Positions 1 to 9,575 of a stretch of 64,000 bases of DNA are shown here, piece after piece. Location of the stretch: NCBI GenBank assembly GCA_036521075.1, contig DATDIL010000072.1:1-64000 (forward strand), given 5' to 3'. The notes under the pieces were generated by a model that was not told where the DNA came from, ran no database searches, and worked only from the letters and a program-made list of their open reading frames with translations. Position numbers and translations under genes: made by a program. Positions within the stretch are counted from its first letter, which is position 1, and every line of letters starts with the position of its first letter. Source of the DNA: DAIDKA01 sp036521075. GTDB taxonomy: Bacteria > Pseudomonadota > Gammaproteobacteria > Steroidobacterales > Steroidobacteraceae.

Positions 1-801
1 CTCGCGCGGCTGCTGGTGCTGATTTATGTGGCCAGCTACGCGGTGCGCAAGGAGGAGGAACTGCGCGGCACGCTGCGCGGGCTGCTCAAACCGTTGGGTG
101 TACTGCTGCTGGCCGGCAGCTTGTTGCTGGCCGAGCCGGACATGGGAGCAGCGACGGTACTGTTCGCCACCGGCTTCATCATGTTGTTCCTGGCCGGCGG
201 CCGGCTGCGCTGGATGAGCCTGCTGGTGTTGTGCGCCGTCACGCTGTTCGTCGTGGTCGCGGAATCCTCGGGTTATCGGCGGGCCCGCATTACCGCATTC
301 CTGCATCCCTTCGATGATCCATTCCATTCCGGATTCCAGCTGGTGCAGTCGCTGATCGCGATCGGGCGCGGCCAGATGTTCGGAGTCGGGCTGGGCGAGA
401 GTGTGCAAAAGCTGTTCTATCTGCCCGAGGCGCACAGCGATTTCATCTTCGCGGTGCTCGCCGAGGAACTCGGCCTGCTCGGCGTGCTGCTGACCCTGGG
501 CCTGTTTCTTGGATTGGCCTGGCGCAGCTTGCACACCGCGCGCCTGGCGCATGAGGCGGGGCTGAAGTTCGGTGCGTACCTGGCCGCCGGGTTCGGAGTG
601 TGGATCGGCGTTCAGGCGATGATCAACATCGGCGTGAATATGGGGGCATTGCCCACCAAGGGACTGACCCTGCCGCTGATGAGCTACGGCGGTTCCAGTT
701 TGGTCGTCGCGTTGATCTGGGCGGCGATCGTGCTGCGCGTGTACCACGAGGCGACCCAGCCCTCGCGCACTGGCGCGGCGCGCGTGCGGGAGGACGCATG
801 A
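1..801 (+). CDS. ftsW: FtsW, septal peptidoglycan glycosyltransferase (5' truncated by window edge)
   Basis: SEDS-family membrane protein that polymerises lipid II at the division septum together with its partner PBP. The reading frame is open from base 1, so the start and the first membrane segments lie outside the window. The visible part has several hydrophobic segments and typical FtsW/RodA stretches: AEPDMGAA near residue 40, then GFQLVQSLIAIGRG, LPEAHSDFIFAVLAEELG and, near the end, GALPTKGLTLPLMSYGG. Its stop overlaps the murG start (ATGA), so the two are translationally coupled. It is called FtsW rather than RodA because of the dcw context. Confidence 0.95.
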   Translation, partial: LARLLVLIYVASYAVRKEEELRGTLRGLLKPLGVLLLAGSLLLAEPDMGAATVLFATGFIMLFLAGGRLRWMSLLVLCAVTLFVVVAESSGYRRARITAFLHPFDDPFHSGFQLVQSLIAIGRGQMFGVGLGESVQKLFYLPEAHSDFIFAVLAEELGLLGVLLTLGLFLGLAWRSLHTARLAHEAGLKFGAYLAAGFGVWIGVQAMINIGVNMGALPTKGLTLPLMSYGGSSLVVALIWAAIVLRVYHEATQPSRTGAARVREDA

Positions 802-1886
802 GCCCGCGCCCGATTCTCATCATGGCCGGCGGCACCGGCGGGCATGTCTATCCGGCGTTGGCGCTGGCGCGCCTGCTGCGCCGCGGCTCCCAGCCGGTCG
901 TATGGCTGGGCACGCGCCGGGGGCTCGAGGCGCGCGTCATTCCGGCCGAAAAGATTCCCGTCGAGTGGCTCTCCGTGGGCGGAGTGCGTGGCAAGGGCTG
1001 GCTGACGTTGCTCGCGGCACCGTTTCGTCTAGGCGTTGCCTTGTGGCAGGCCCTGCAGGTGATGCGCCGGCATCGGCCGCTGGCCGTGGTGGGCCTTGGC
1101 GGCTTTGTCAGCGGACCGGGTGGCGTCGCGGCCTGGCTCACGCGCCGGCCACTCATCATCCATGAGCAAAATGCGGTTGCTGGATTTACCAACCGCTGCC
1201 TGTCACATCTTGCCGATGAAGTGCTCGAAGCCTTCCCCGACACCTTCAACCGTGCCGTGCGCGCCACCACCATCGGCAATCCCATACGCGAGGATATCGC
1301 CTCGGCCGCCACTCCGCAGGTGCGCTTCGCCGGTCGGCATGGTGCGATCAATGTGCTGGTCTTTGGCGGCAGCCAGGGTGCCGTGCGTCTGAACACGGTG
1401 GTGCCGCTCGCGCTCGCCCAGCTCGGTGGCGGCCTTGCGGTGAACGTTCGCCATCAGGCCGGTGCACGCTGGCAGGAGGCGGCGGCGCAGAACTATGCCA
1501 AGAGCGGCGTGCGCGCCGAGGTGACGGCCTTCATCGAGGATATGGCCGAGGCGTACGGCTGGGCAGATCTGGTGATCTGCCGCGCGGGCGCGCTCACCGT
1601 GTGTGAACTGGCCGCCGTCGGCGTGGCGTCCATCCTGGTGCCGTTTCCGGCTGCGGTCGATGATCATCAGACTCTCAATGCCGCCTATCTGGTCGATCGC
1701 GGAGCCGCGCTGTTGATCGCGGACCGGGATCTGACGCCACAGCGGCTGTGTGAGAGTCTGCGCAAGCTGTGCACCGATCGGGTGCCATTGCTGGAAATGG
1801 CGCTGAAGGCGCGGGATCTGGCGCAGCCGCGCGCGGCCCAGGATCTGGCCCAGGCATGCCTGCGCGTTGCGCAAGGTGCGGCATGA
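798..1886 (+). CDS. murG: MurG, UDP-GlcNAc:lipid I GlcNAc transferase
   Basis: Peripheral inner-membrane GT-B enzyme that adds GlcNAc to lipid I to make lipid II. 362 aa, the usual length. The N-terminal glycine-rich loop GGTGGHVYPALALA lies near residue 10, GGSQGA near residue 190, and the donor-site stretch around residues 260-290 contains RAGALTVCELA and DDHQ. The ATG at 798 overlaps the ftsW stop. The longer open frame from 600 lacks family similarity and is not used. The gene ends in an ATGA overlap with murC. Confidence 0.97.
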   Translation: MSPRPILIMAGGTGGHVYPALALARLLRRGSQPVVWLGTRRGLEARVIPAEKIPVEWLSVGGVRGKGWLTLLAAPFRLGVALWQALQVMRRHRPLAVVGLGGFVSGPGGVAAWLTRRPLIIHEQNAVAGFTNRCLSHLADEVLEAFPDTFNRAVRATTIGNPIREDIASAATPQVRFAGRHGAINVLVFGGSQGAVRLNTVVPLALAQLGGGLAVNVRHQAGARWQEAAAQNYAKSGVRAEVTAFIEDMAEAYGWADLVICRAGALTVCELAAVGVASILVPFPAAVDDHQTLNAAYLVDRGAALLIADRDLTPQRLCESLRKLCTDRVPLLEMALKARDLAQPRAAQDLAQACLRVAQGAA

Positions 1887-3325
1887 TCCTCGATCGCGCC
1901 GATCGCATGCGCCGCATCCACACCATCCACCTGGTCGGCATAGGTGGCAGCGGTATGAGTGGCATCGCCGAGGTCCTTATCAATCTGGGCTATCGCGTGC
2001 AGGGTTCGGACCTGAAAGCGAACGCCGTGACTGCCCGCCTGGCGCAGCTGGGCGCCCAGATCGCCATCGGTCACGCGGATCGCAATATCGACGGCGCCGA
2101 TGTAGTGGTGATCTCCAGCGCGGTGCCGCCGGGCAATCCGGAAGTCGTGGCGGCGCTGGCGGCGCGCATTCCGGTCGTGCAGCGCGCCGAGATGCTGGGT
2201 GAACTGATGCGTTTCCGCTATTCGATTGCGGTGGCCGGCACGCATGGCAAGACCACGACCACCAGCCTCGTCGCGAGCATCCTCGCCGAGGGCGGTGCGG
2301 ATCCGACATTTGTGATCGGCGGTCGGCTGAAGAGCGCGGATAGCAACGCGCGTCTGGGCTCGGGGCGCTACCTGGTGGCCGAGGCCGACGAAAGCGACGC
2401 GAGCTTCACGCACCTGCAGCCGCTGATCGCCATCGTCACGAACATCGACAACGATCACCTCGGCACCCACGACGGTGATTTCGAACGTCTGAAATCAAGC
2501 TTCGTGGATTTTTTGCAAAACCTGCCGTTCTACGGTCTGGCAATTCTCTGTATCGACGATGCGACGCTCGCCAGCGTCATGCCGCGCATCGGTCGGCCGA
2601 TCATGACCTATGGTCTGGCGGCCGCCGCCGACGTGCGCGCGACGAATCTGCGGCGCAATGGCCTGCAGACACAGTTTGACGTCGTGCGCAACGGAACCGC
2701 GGCACGAACCGGCGGCGGCACAGCCCTCACGGTCACGCTGAATCTTCCCGGCATCCACAATGTCAGCAATGCATTGGCCGCGATCGCGGTGGCGACCGAG
2801 CTGGGGATCGAGGACACGGCCATCGCGCGGGCACTCAGCGCCTTCCAGGGCATCGATCGGCGGCTGCAGCACATCGGGGATGTGACGCTGGCCTCCGGCA
2901 CCGTGACGATCGTGGACGACTACGGCCATCACCCCACGGAGGTCGCCGCGACACTGGAGGCGTTGCGCCAGGGCTATCCCGGACGGCGCCTGGTACTGGC
3001 TTTTCAGCCGCATCGCTACACGCGCACCCGCGATCTCATCGATGACTTCGGCCGCGTGCTTTCGCAATCCGACGTACTGCTGGTAACCGACGTCTACGCG
3101 GCGGGCGAGGCGCCGATCGTGGGCGCGGACGGCCGTGCCATCTGTCGCGCCGTGCGCTCACGCGCGCAGGTGGAGCCGGTGTTCGTAGAGAACGTCGAGA
3201 GCCTGGCAGAGGCCCTGCTGGGCATGATCCGCGGCGGGGATGTGGTGGTGACGATGGGGGCTGGCAATATCAATGGCGTCGCGCACGCGCTGCCGGCACT
3301 ACTGGCGCAGCAGGTGCGCACGTGA
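1883..3325 (+). CDS. murC: MurC, UDP-MurNAc:L-alanine ligase
   Basis: ATP-dependent cytoplasmic ligase that adds the first amino acid of the peptidoglycan stem peptide. 480 aa. Visible signatures are the dinucleotide-like loop VGIGGSGMSGIAEVL near residue 15, the Mur-ligase P-loop GTHGKTTTTSL near residue 117, the acidic EADESDASF stretch, and the C-terminal DDYGHHPTEV near residue 345. The ATG at 1883 overlaps the murG stop; an in-frame ATG at 1907 would also leave the core intact. Operonic with murG and murB. Confidence 0.97.
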   Translation: MILDRADRMRRIHTIHLVGIGGSGMSGIAEVLINLGYRVQGSDLKANAVTARLAQLGAQIAIGHADRNIDGADVVVISSAVPPGNPEVVAALAARIPVVQRAEMLGELMRFRYSIAVAGTHGKTTTTSLVASILAEGGADPTFVIGGRLKSADSNARLGSGRYLVAEADESDASFTHLQPLIAIVTNIDNDHLGTHDGDFERLKSSFVDFLQNLPFYGLAILCIDDATLASVMPRIGRPIMTYGLAAAADVRATNLRRNGLQTQFDVVRNGTAARTGGGTALTVTLNLPGIHNVSNALAAIAVATELGIEDTAIARALSAFQGIDRRLQHIGDVTLASGTVTIVDDYGHHPTEVAATLEALRQGYPGRRLVLAFQPHRYTRTRDLIDDFGRVLSQSDVLLVTDVYAAGEAPIVGADGRAICRAVRSRAQVEPVFVENVESLAEALLGMIRGGDVVVTMGAGNINGVAHALPALLAQQVRT

Positions 3326-4215
3326 TGCAGGTGGCCGCCAAATTCCTGGCCCGCGTGCGCCGCGACGAGCCGATGAGTCGCCACACCTCCTGGCACGCCG
3401 GTGGCGCGGCCGAGATTTACTTCACGCCGCGGGATCGCGCCGATCTGCGCGAGTTCCTCGCAACGGTGCCCGAGGGCATGCCCATCCACTTCGTGGGGCT
3501 GGGCAGTAATCTGCTGGTGCGTGATGGGGGCATCCGCGGCGTGGTCGTGGCCACCCAGGAGGCACTGCTGCGGCTCGAACGCGTCGATGCGAACCTGGTG
3601 TACGGCGAGGCGGGCGTGCCCTGTGCGCGCATTGCCCGTCAGTGCATCCAATGGGAACTGGGCGGCGCGGATTTCTTCGCCGGGATTCCCGGCACCTTGG
3701 GCGGCGCGCTGGCCATGAACGCCGGTGCCTTTGGCGGCGAGACCTGGAACTGTGTGGTGTCGGTGGAAACCCTCGACCGCCATGGGCAGCAGCACACCCG
3801 CGTGCCGGGCGAGTACTCGGTCAGCTACCGACATGTCAGTTGCAGCCGCACCGACGAATGGTTCGCGGCCGCGCACATGAGTTTCACGCACGCTCCTGGC
3901 ATCGATGATTCGGCGGTGCGTGACCTGCTGGCGCGGCGCCGACAGTCCCAGCCCATCGGTGAGTGGAGCTGCGGGTCGGTATTCAAGAATCCGCCGGGCG
4001 ATCACGCCGCGCGGCTGATCGAATCAACGGGACTGAAGGGCCTGCGCGTCGGCGACGCGTCCGTGTCGCTCAAACATGCGAACTTCATCATCAATCATGG
4101 CTTGGCCACGGCGGCCGACCTGGAGCAGTTGGTCCTGCAGGTGCAGGCGCAGGTCCGGGCGGCACATGGCATTGCCCTGCAACCCGAAGTGCGCATCCTC
4201 GGAGAGGCACTCTGA
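3325..4215 (+). CDS. murB: MurB, UDP-N-acetylenolpyruvoylglucosamine reductase
   Basis: FAD- and NADPH-dependent cytoplasmic reductase that forms UDP-MurNAc. 296 aa from the ATG that overlaps the murC stop; a GTG one codon upstream (3322) is also possible. FAD-binding stretches are visible: SWHAGGAAEIYF, VGLGSNLLVRDGGI and AGIPGTLGGALAMNAGAFGGE. The catalytic-region stretch GSVFKNP lies near residue 220. The short length suggests the compact (type II-like) MurB rather than the longer E. coli type. It lies between murC and ddl, as in many gammaproteobacterial dcw clusters. Confidence 0.95.
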   Translation: MQVAAKFLARVRRDEPMSRHTSWHAGGAAEIYFTPRDRADLREFLATVPEGMPIHFVGLGSNLLVRDGGIRGVVVATQEALLRLERVDANLVYGEAGVPCARIARQCIQWELGGADFFAGIPGTLGGALAMNAGAFGGETWNCVVSVETLDRHGQQHTRVPGEYSVSYRHVSCSRTDEWFAAAHMSFTHAPGIDDSAVRDLLARRRQSQPIGEWSCGSVFKNPPGDHAARLIESTGLKGLRVGDASVSLKHANFIINHGLATAADLEQLVLQVQAQVRAAHGIALQPEVRILGEAL

Positions 4216-5192
4216 TGCGTATCCGGCAGGACAAGTCGGCGGCACGCAGCGTCAAGAGCGCGGCGGAGTTTGGGCGGGTCGCCGTCATCCTCGGGGGCAG
4301 TTCGACCGAACGGGAGGTCTCGCTCAAGAGCGGCACGGCCGTACTGGCCGCGTTGCAACGCCGCGGCGTCGACGCCTTTGGATTTGACCCGCGCGATCAG
4401 CTCCTGCCGCAACTGCTGGCGCAGGGCACGGATCGGGTCTGGATCGCGCTGCATGGTCCGGGAGGCGAGGACGGAACGCTGCAGGGTGCGCTCGAGTGTC
4501 TTGGCGTTCCCTATACCGGCAGCGGTGTGATGGGTTCGGCGATCGGCATGGACAAGCTGCGCACCAAACGGCTGGCACAGGCGGCCGGCATTCCGACCAG
4601 TGACTACGTCGAACTGACCGGCGAGCAGGATCTGGAGATGGCGCTCACGCGCCTGAAGCTGCCATTGATCGTCAAGCCCGCGACGCAGGGATCCAGCGTC
4701 GGCATGACCAAGGTTGAGCGGGCACAGGACTTCGCTGCCGCCTACCGCGTGGCGGTGGCGGTGGATCACAGCGTCCTCGCCGAGGCGTGGATTTCGGGCG
4801 CGGAGTACACCGTGTCCATCCTCAGTGATCGCGCGCTGCCCTCGATCCGCATCCAGACGGCGACGAGCTTCTACGACTACGAGGCCAAGTACCTGCGCAA
4901 TGACACGCAGTACTTCTGCCCCTCCGGCCTGTCGAAGCCTGCCGAGGAACATCTGGCCGCGTTGGGACTGGCCGCTTTTGCGGCGGTCGGGGCGGACGGC
5001 TGGGGACGCGTGGACTTCATGATGGACGGCGCCGCTCGCCCGCAACTGCTGGAGGTCAACACGGTGCCCGGCATGACTGATCACAGCCTGGTGCCGATGG
5101 CGGCGAACGCGGCCGGCCTGAGCTTCGAGGAACTGGTGTGGCGCATTCTCGAATCCAGTTTCACCCGCGTGCCGATCAAGGCGGGGAACTAG
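4215..5192 (+). CDS. ddl: D-alanine--D-alanine ligase
   Basis: ATP-grasp enzyme that makes D-Ala-D-Ala for the pentapeptide stem. 325 aa. The N-terminal domain contains VILGGSSTEREVSLKSG; the ATP-grasp part has LPLIVKPATQGSSVGMTK near residue 155 and the Mg-binding LLEVNTVPGMTDHSL near residue 280. The start ATG (4215) shares a base with the murB stop (TGATG). The dcw position fits the DdlB paralogue. A short basic N-terminal extension of about 18 residues precedes the domain. Confidence 0.96.
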   Translation: MRIRQDKSAARSVKSAAEFGRVAVILGGSSTEREVSLKSGTAVLAALQRRGVDAFGFDPRDQLLPQLLAQGTDRVWIALHGPGGEDGTLQGALECLGVPYTGSGVMGSAIGMDKLRTKRLAQAAGIPTSDYVELTGEQDLEMALTRLKLPLIVKPATQGSSVGMTKVERAQDFAAAYRVAVAVDHSVLAEAWISGAEYTVSILSDRALPSIRIQTATSFYDYEAKYLRNDTQYFCPSGLSKPAEEHLAALGLAAFAAVGADGWGRVDFMMDGAARPQLLEVNTVPGMTDHSLVPMAANAAGLSFEELVWRILESSFTRVPIKAGN

Positions 5193-5990
5193 ATGTTCAA
5201 GCTGCGCCCCCAGAACCGTCGCCGCCGCGCCACACAGCCCGCGCGCTGGTCGCTGCCGGCGATCCCGTGGGCGCGGCTTGGCCGCTGGTCGTCAGGTCTT
5301 GGCGGTGCCGCGGCGCTGCTGCTGCTGCTGATCTGGGCCCTCAATCAACCCATTACTACGGTGTCGGTGGCGGGGCGCTTCGAGCGCGTCACGCCCATGG
5401 ATGTGGAGCGAGCGGTGCGCGAAAGCGCCGCGGGCAAAGGTCTGGTGAGCGTGGATCTGGCCGCGGTGCGCGCCGCGGTGCGGCTGCTGCCCTGGGTCGA
5501 CACCGTCAGCGTCCAACGCGATTGGCCGCGCGGCCTAAAGGTGGCCATCGGTGAGCAGGTTGCGGCCGCCCGCTGGGGACAGAACGGCTTGCTCAATATC
5601 CGCGGTGACCTCTTCGCGCACGACGCCGCGCATATTCCGCTGGAGTTGCCACAACTGTCCGGTCCGGATGGCACGCAGGTCAGCGTGGTGCAGCGATATC
5701 TGGCGATGCGTGACCGATTGGTCGAGCTGAACATGCGCATCACCGCGCTGCGCTTGGATGCACGCGGTGCCTGGCAATTCGATCTGGACAACGGCGTGAC
5801 GGTGCGTCTGGGGCGTCAGCATCTTGATGAACGATTCAATACTTTCGTGGTGACGGCTGCCAGGATCGTGGCGCAGCGCGCCACTGATATCGCCTATGTC
5901 GACATGCGTTATGCGAATGGCTTTGCCATCGGCTGGCGCAGCGGCGGTGCGGGCGATGCCAAAAACAGGGGCGATGCTCGCAATGTCTAA
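5193..5990 (+). CDS. ftsQ: FtsQ, divisome protein with POTRA domain
   Basis: Bitopic inner-membrane protein of the FtsQLB complex. 265 aa with a basic cytoplasmic N-terminus, one membrane segment around residues 30-50, then a POTRA domain (TVSVAGRFERVTPMDVERAV) and the FtsQ beta domain with SVQRDWPRGLKVAI near residue 110. ATG follows the ddl stop with no gap. It overlaps ftsA by 8 bases. Sequence is weakly conserved in this family, so the call rests on POTRA pattern plus position between ddl and ftsA. Confidence 0.93.
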   Translation: MFKLRPQNRRRRATQPARWSLPAIPWARLGRWSSGLGGAAALLLLLIWALNQPITTVSVAGRFERVTPMDVERAVRESAAGKGLVSVDLAAVRAAVRLLPWVDTVSVQRDWPRGLKVAIGEQVAAARWGQNGLLNIRGDLFAHDAAHIPLELPQLSGPDGTQVSVVQRYLAMRDRLVELNMRITALRLDARGAWQFDLDNGVTVRLGRQHLDERFNTFVVTAARIVAQRATDIAYVDMRYANGFAIGWRSGGAGDAKNRGDARNV

Positions 5991-7209
5991 GCGTACGGAC
6001 CGAAGTCTGATCGTCGGGTTGGATATCGGCACATCGAAAGTCGTCGCGCTGGTGGGTGAAGTCACTGCCGACGGCACTATCGAGGTGATCGGTGTCGGAT
6101 CACAGCCCTCGCGGGGCCTGAAGAAAGGCGTAGTCGTCAATATCGAGTCGACGGTGCAGTCCATTCAGCGGGCGGTGGAGGAAGCCGAACTCATGGCCGG
6201 TTGCCAGATTCACTCCGTGTTTGCGGGGATCGCCGGCAGTCACGTACGCAGCCTCAATTCCCACGGCGTCGTCGCGATCCGCGACCGGGAGGTCTCGCAC
6301 AGCGATGTCGAGCATGTCATCGATGCGGCGCGCGCGGTGGCCATTCCGGCCGACCAGAAGATACTGCACGTGCTGCCGCAGGATTACGTGATCGACGGCC
6401 AGGAAGGCATCCGCGATCCCATCGGCATGTCGGGCGTGCGCCTGGAAGCCAAGGTGCACATCGTCACCGGGGCGGAGAGTGCGGCGCAGAACATTGAAAA
6501 ATGCATCCAGCGCTGCGGCCTGGAAGTCGACGACATCGTGCTCGAGCAGCTCGCCTCGAGCTTCGCGGTCCTGACCGAGGATGAACGTGAACTGGGCGTA
6601 TGCCTGGTCGACATCGGCGGTGGCACCACTGATCTTGCGGTGTTCACGGGCGGTGCAATCCGCCACACGGCCGTGATTCCGATCGCCGGCGACCAGGTTA
6701 CCAACGACATCGCCGTCTCGATGCGCACGCCCACCCAGTATGCGGAGGACATCAAGGTGCGCTACGCCTGCGCACTCTCGCAACTGGCCAACCCCGACGA
6801 GAGCATTGAGGTGCCCAGCGTCGGCGAGCGCCCCTCACGCCGGCTGGCGCGCCAGACCCTGGCCGAGATCGTCGAGCCGCGCTACGAGGAGTTGTTTGGC
6901 CTGGTGCGCGATGAGCTGCGCCGCAGCGGCTTCGAGGAGGCCATCGCGGCGGGCATCGTACTGACCGGCGGCAGCGCCCGCATGGAGGGCACGATCGAGC
7001 TGGCCGAGGAGGTCTTCCACATGCCGGTGCGGCTGGGGTTGCCACAGCACGTGACCGGCCTGGCCGAGGCCGTGCGCAGTCCGATCTATTCCACGGGCGT
7101 GGGGCTTTTGCTCTATGGCCGCGACAACACGACTTCCACGCGCGGGCGCCGCTCGGGTGGCAAGACCGCCATTGACCGGATGAAGTCCTGGTTTCAGGGC
7201 AATTTTTAG
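5983..7209 (+). CDS. ftsA: FtsA, actin-like membrane anchor of the Z ring
   Basis: Actin-family ATPase that tethers FtsZ to the inner membrane and recruits late divisome proteins. 408 aa. Phosphate-binding loops are VGLDIGTSKVVALVGE near residue 12 and VDIGGGTTDLAVF near residue 208; the adenosine motif GIVLTGGSARMEG is near residue 325. The C-terminal amphipathic membrane-targeting helix is DRMKSWFQGNF. ATG at 5983 has AGGGG about 12 bases upstream; an in-frame ATG at 5974 is too close to that site. Overlaps ftsQ by 8 bases. Confidence 0.97.
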   Translation: MSKRTDRSLIVGLDIGTSKVVALVGEVTADGTIEVIGVGSQPSRGLKKGVVVNIESTVQSIQRAVEEAELMAGCQIHSVFAGIAGSHVRSLNSHGVVAIRDREVSHSDVEHVIDAARAVAIPADQKILHVLPQDYVIDGQEGIRDPIGMSGVRLEAKVHIVTGAESAAQNIEKCIQRCGLEVDDIVLEQLASSFAVLTEDERELGVCLVDIGGGTTDLAVFTGGAIRHTAVIPIAGDQVTNDIAVSMRTPTQYAEDIKVRYACALSQLANPDESIEVPSVGERPSRRLARQTLAEIVEPRYEELFGLVRDELRRSGFEEAIAAGIVLTGGSARMEGTIELAEEVFHMPVRLGLPQHVTGLAEAVRSPIYSTGVGLLLYGRDNTTSTRGRRSGGKTAIDRMKSWFQGNF

Positions 7210-7255
7210 CTTTTTTCAATTCGCACAGACCGCTACGGGGATCAAGGAGCCAGCA

Positions 7256-8467
7256 ATGTTTGAACTGATGGACGCATATAGTCAGAGTGCCGTAATCAAG
7301 GTGATCGGTGTGGGCGGTGGCGGCGGCAACGCTGTCGCGCACATGGTGACCACGGGCATCGACGGCGTGGACTTCATGTGCATCAACACCGATGCACAGG
7401 CTTTGAAGCACTCCAAAGTGAAGACCGCACTGCAGATCGGCTGCAACATGACCAAGGGCCTCGGCGCCGGCGCCGACCCGGAGGTGGGAAGACAGGCCGC
7501 GATGGAGGATCGTGACCGCATCGTTGAGCTGGTCGAGGGCTGCGACATGCTCTTCATCACCGCCGGCATGGGTGGTGGGACGGGCACGGGCGCCGCACCG
7601 GTGGTGGCGCAGGTCGCCAAGGAGATGGGCATTCTCACGGTTGCCGTGGTGACCCGTCCGTTTGAGATGGAAGGCGGCAAGCGTTCATTGGTGGCCGAGC
7701 ACGGACTGGCGGAACTGGCGAAGTACTGCGACTCGCTCATCACCATTCCGAACCAGAAGCTGCTGACCGTGCTGGGCGCGCAAACCACACTGCTGGATGC
7801 GTTCAAGGCGGCCAATCAGGTGCTGCAGGGTGCCGTACAGGGCATCGCCGAACTCATCACCCGCCCGGGTCTCATCAACGTCGATTTTGCCGACGTGCGT
7901 ACGGTGATGGCCGAAACCGGCATGGCGATGATGGGCTCAGGCGTTGCCAGCGGCGAGGGTCGGGCGCGCGCGGCCGCGGAGGCTGCCGTGTCTTCGCCAC
8001 TGCTCGAGGACATCAATCTTGCGGGCGCTCACGGCATCCTGGTCAACGTCACGGCGGGCATGGACCTGTCAATCGGTGAATTCCAGGAAGTTGGCAACAT
8101 CGTGAAACAGTTTGCCTCAGAGGATGCGACCGTGGTGGTCGGCACCGTGATCGATCCGGAGCTGACCGATGTGGTGCGCGTTACGGTCGTGGCGACGGGT
8201 CTGGGCCGGCCGGCCGCAGCCGCACGCATGCCGACGGGGCACGCGCTGCCGGGCATGATGGGTCGGGACATGGGCCGTGAAGCCCACGCCCAGGCCCCGC
8301 CGATGCGTGTGGTTTCGCGGACCAAGCCGGCGATGAATCCGAACTACGCTGACCTGGACAAGCCCACGTACCAGCGTCAGCGCGCAGTCGGCGACGGCCT
8401 GCGTGCCGATACTGATTCCGAGGACCTGCTGGATATTCCGGCATTTTTAAGGCGTCAGGCTGACTGA
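7256..8467 (+). CDS. ftsZ: FtsZ, tubulin-like division GTPase
   Basis: Forms the cytokinetic Z ring. 403 aa. The tubulin signature GGGTGTGAAPV lies near residue 105, the T1 loop GVGGGGGNAV near residue 18, and the conserved C-terminal tail peptide DLLDIPAFLRRQ, which binds FtsA and ZipA, is at the end. A strong Shine-Dalgarno AAGGAG (7244-7249) sits 6 bases before the ATG. 46 bases separate it from ftsA. Confidence 0.99.
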   Translation: MFELMDAYSQSAVIKVIGVGGGGGNAVAHMVTTGIDGVDFMCINTDAQALKHSKVKTALQIGCNMTKGLGAGADPEVGRQAAMEDRDRIVELVEGCDMLFITAGMGGGTGTGAAPVVAQVAKEMGILTVAVVTRPFEMEGGKRSLVAEHGLAELAKYCDSLITIPNQKLLTVLGAQTTLLDAFKAANQVLQGAVQGIAELITRPGLINVDFADVRTVMAETGMAMMGSGVASGEGRARAAAEAAVSSPLLEDINLAGAHGILVNVTAGMDLSIGEFQEVGNIVKQFASEDATVVVGTVIDPELTDVVRVTVVATGLGRPAAAARMPTGHALPGMMGRDMGREAHAQAPPMRVVSRTKPAMNPNYADLDKPTYQRQRAVGDGLRADTDSEDLLDIPAFLRRQAD

Positions 8468-8636
8468 TGGAGCGCGGCGCGCCTCGCACCTACGCAGCGG
8501 ATCGATGCCTCAAGCTGTGATACGGTAGGGGTGCCGGATTCACCGGGCGCACGGCGCGCCCGGCGAAAGGGACCTTCGGGCCCGTTGCATGACGGGTCCG
8601 ATGGCTGCGTAAGTTCCGGGCATATCGAGAAGTTTA

Positions 8637-9566
8637 ATGGTCGGACAACGCACACTGAAGAACACCATCCGCGCCTCGGGCGTTGGCTTGCATACCGGCA
8701 AAAAGATCTTGATGACGCTGCGGCCCGCCGCACCGGACACCGGGATTTTATTTCGACGCTCCGATCTTGGCGAATTCGCGACAGTGGTCGCCCACGCCAG
8801 AAATGTCGGCGACACGCAGCTGGGAACGACGCTGGTCAACGGTGAAGCCCGGGTCTCGACGGTCGAGCATCTGTTGTCGGCGTTTGCGGGCCTTGGCATC
8901 GACAACGCTGTCGTCGAGGTCAGTGCGCCGGAAGTGCCCATCATGGATGGCAGCGCGAGTCACTTCGTATTTCTGCTGCAGTCGGCGGGCATCGAAGAGC
9001 AGCTGATACCAAAGCGCTTCATCCGCATCACCGAGTCGCTCAAGGTCTGCGACGGGGACAAGTGGGCGATGTTTGAACCCTTCGAGGGCTTCAAGGTCAA
9101 TTTTGAAATCGAGTTCGATCATCCGATCTTCAAACGCCATGCGCAGCGCGCTTCGATGGATTTTTCGACGACTTCCTTCCTGAAGGAAATCAGCCGTGCC
9201 CGTACCTTCGGTTTCATGCGCGACCTGGAGATGATGCGCTCGCGCAATCTCGCCCTCGGCGGCAATCTCGACAATGCCATCGTGCTGGATGATGTGCGGG
9301 TATTGAACGAGGATGGACTGCGCTACGAAGACGAGTTCGTAAAGCACAAGATCCTGGATGCGATCGGCGATCTGTACCTGCTCGGGCACAGCCTGATCGG
9401 CGAGTTCAGCGGCTACAAATCCGGGCATGCACTGAACAACAAGCTGCTACGCGCGTTGCTGTCGACCAAGTCCTCATGGGAGGAGGTCACATTCGAGAAG
9501 CACTCGGACGCGCCGATCGCCTATGTGGAAGCGCCGGCATTGGCACACGCCTCCTCCGTCTACTGA
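8637..9566 (+). CDS. lpxC: LpxC, UDP-3-O-acyl-GlcNAc deacetylase
   Basis: Zinc-dependent enzyme of the committed step of lipid A synthesis, cytoplasmic. 309 aa, typical length. Zinc-ligand regions are visible as VEHLLSAFAGLGIDN near residue 77 and KHKILDAIGDLYLLGH near residue 235. The preceding 169 bases after ftsZ are non-coding and contain short GC-rich inverted repeats (GGGCGC/GCGCCC; GGACC/GGTCC) but no clear promoter. It converges on the DciA-like gene 9 bases beyond its stop. Confidence 0.98.
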   Translation: MVGQRTLKNTIRASGVGLHTGKKILMTLRPAAPDTGILFRRSDLGEFATVVAHARNVGDTQLGTTLVNGEARVSTVEHLLSAFAGLGIDNAVVEVSAPEVPIMDGSASHFVFLLQSAGIEEQLIPKRFIRITESLKVCDGDKWAMFEPFEGFKVNFEIEFDHPIFKRHAQRASMDFSTTSFLKEISRARTFGFMRDLEMMRSRNLALGGNLDNAIVLDDVRVLNEDGLRYEDEFVKHKILDAIGDLYLLGHSLIGEFSGYKSGHALNNKLLRALLSTKSSWEEVTFEKHSDAPIAYVEAPALAHASSVY

Positions 9567-9575
9567 AGTCGCGGC

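Noticed and set aside
8540..8620. Inverted repeats between ftsZ and lpxC as a terminator or riboswitch
   Set aside because: Stems are 5-6 bp, GC-only and lack a T-run or any known riboswitch core.
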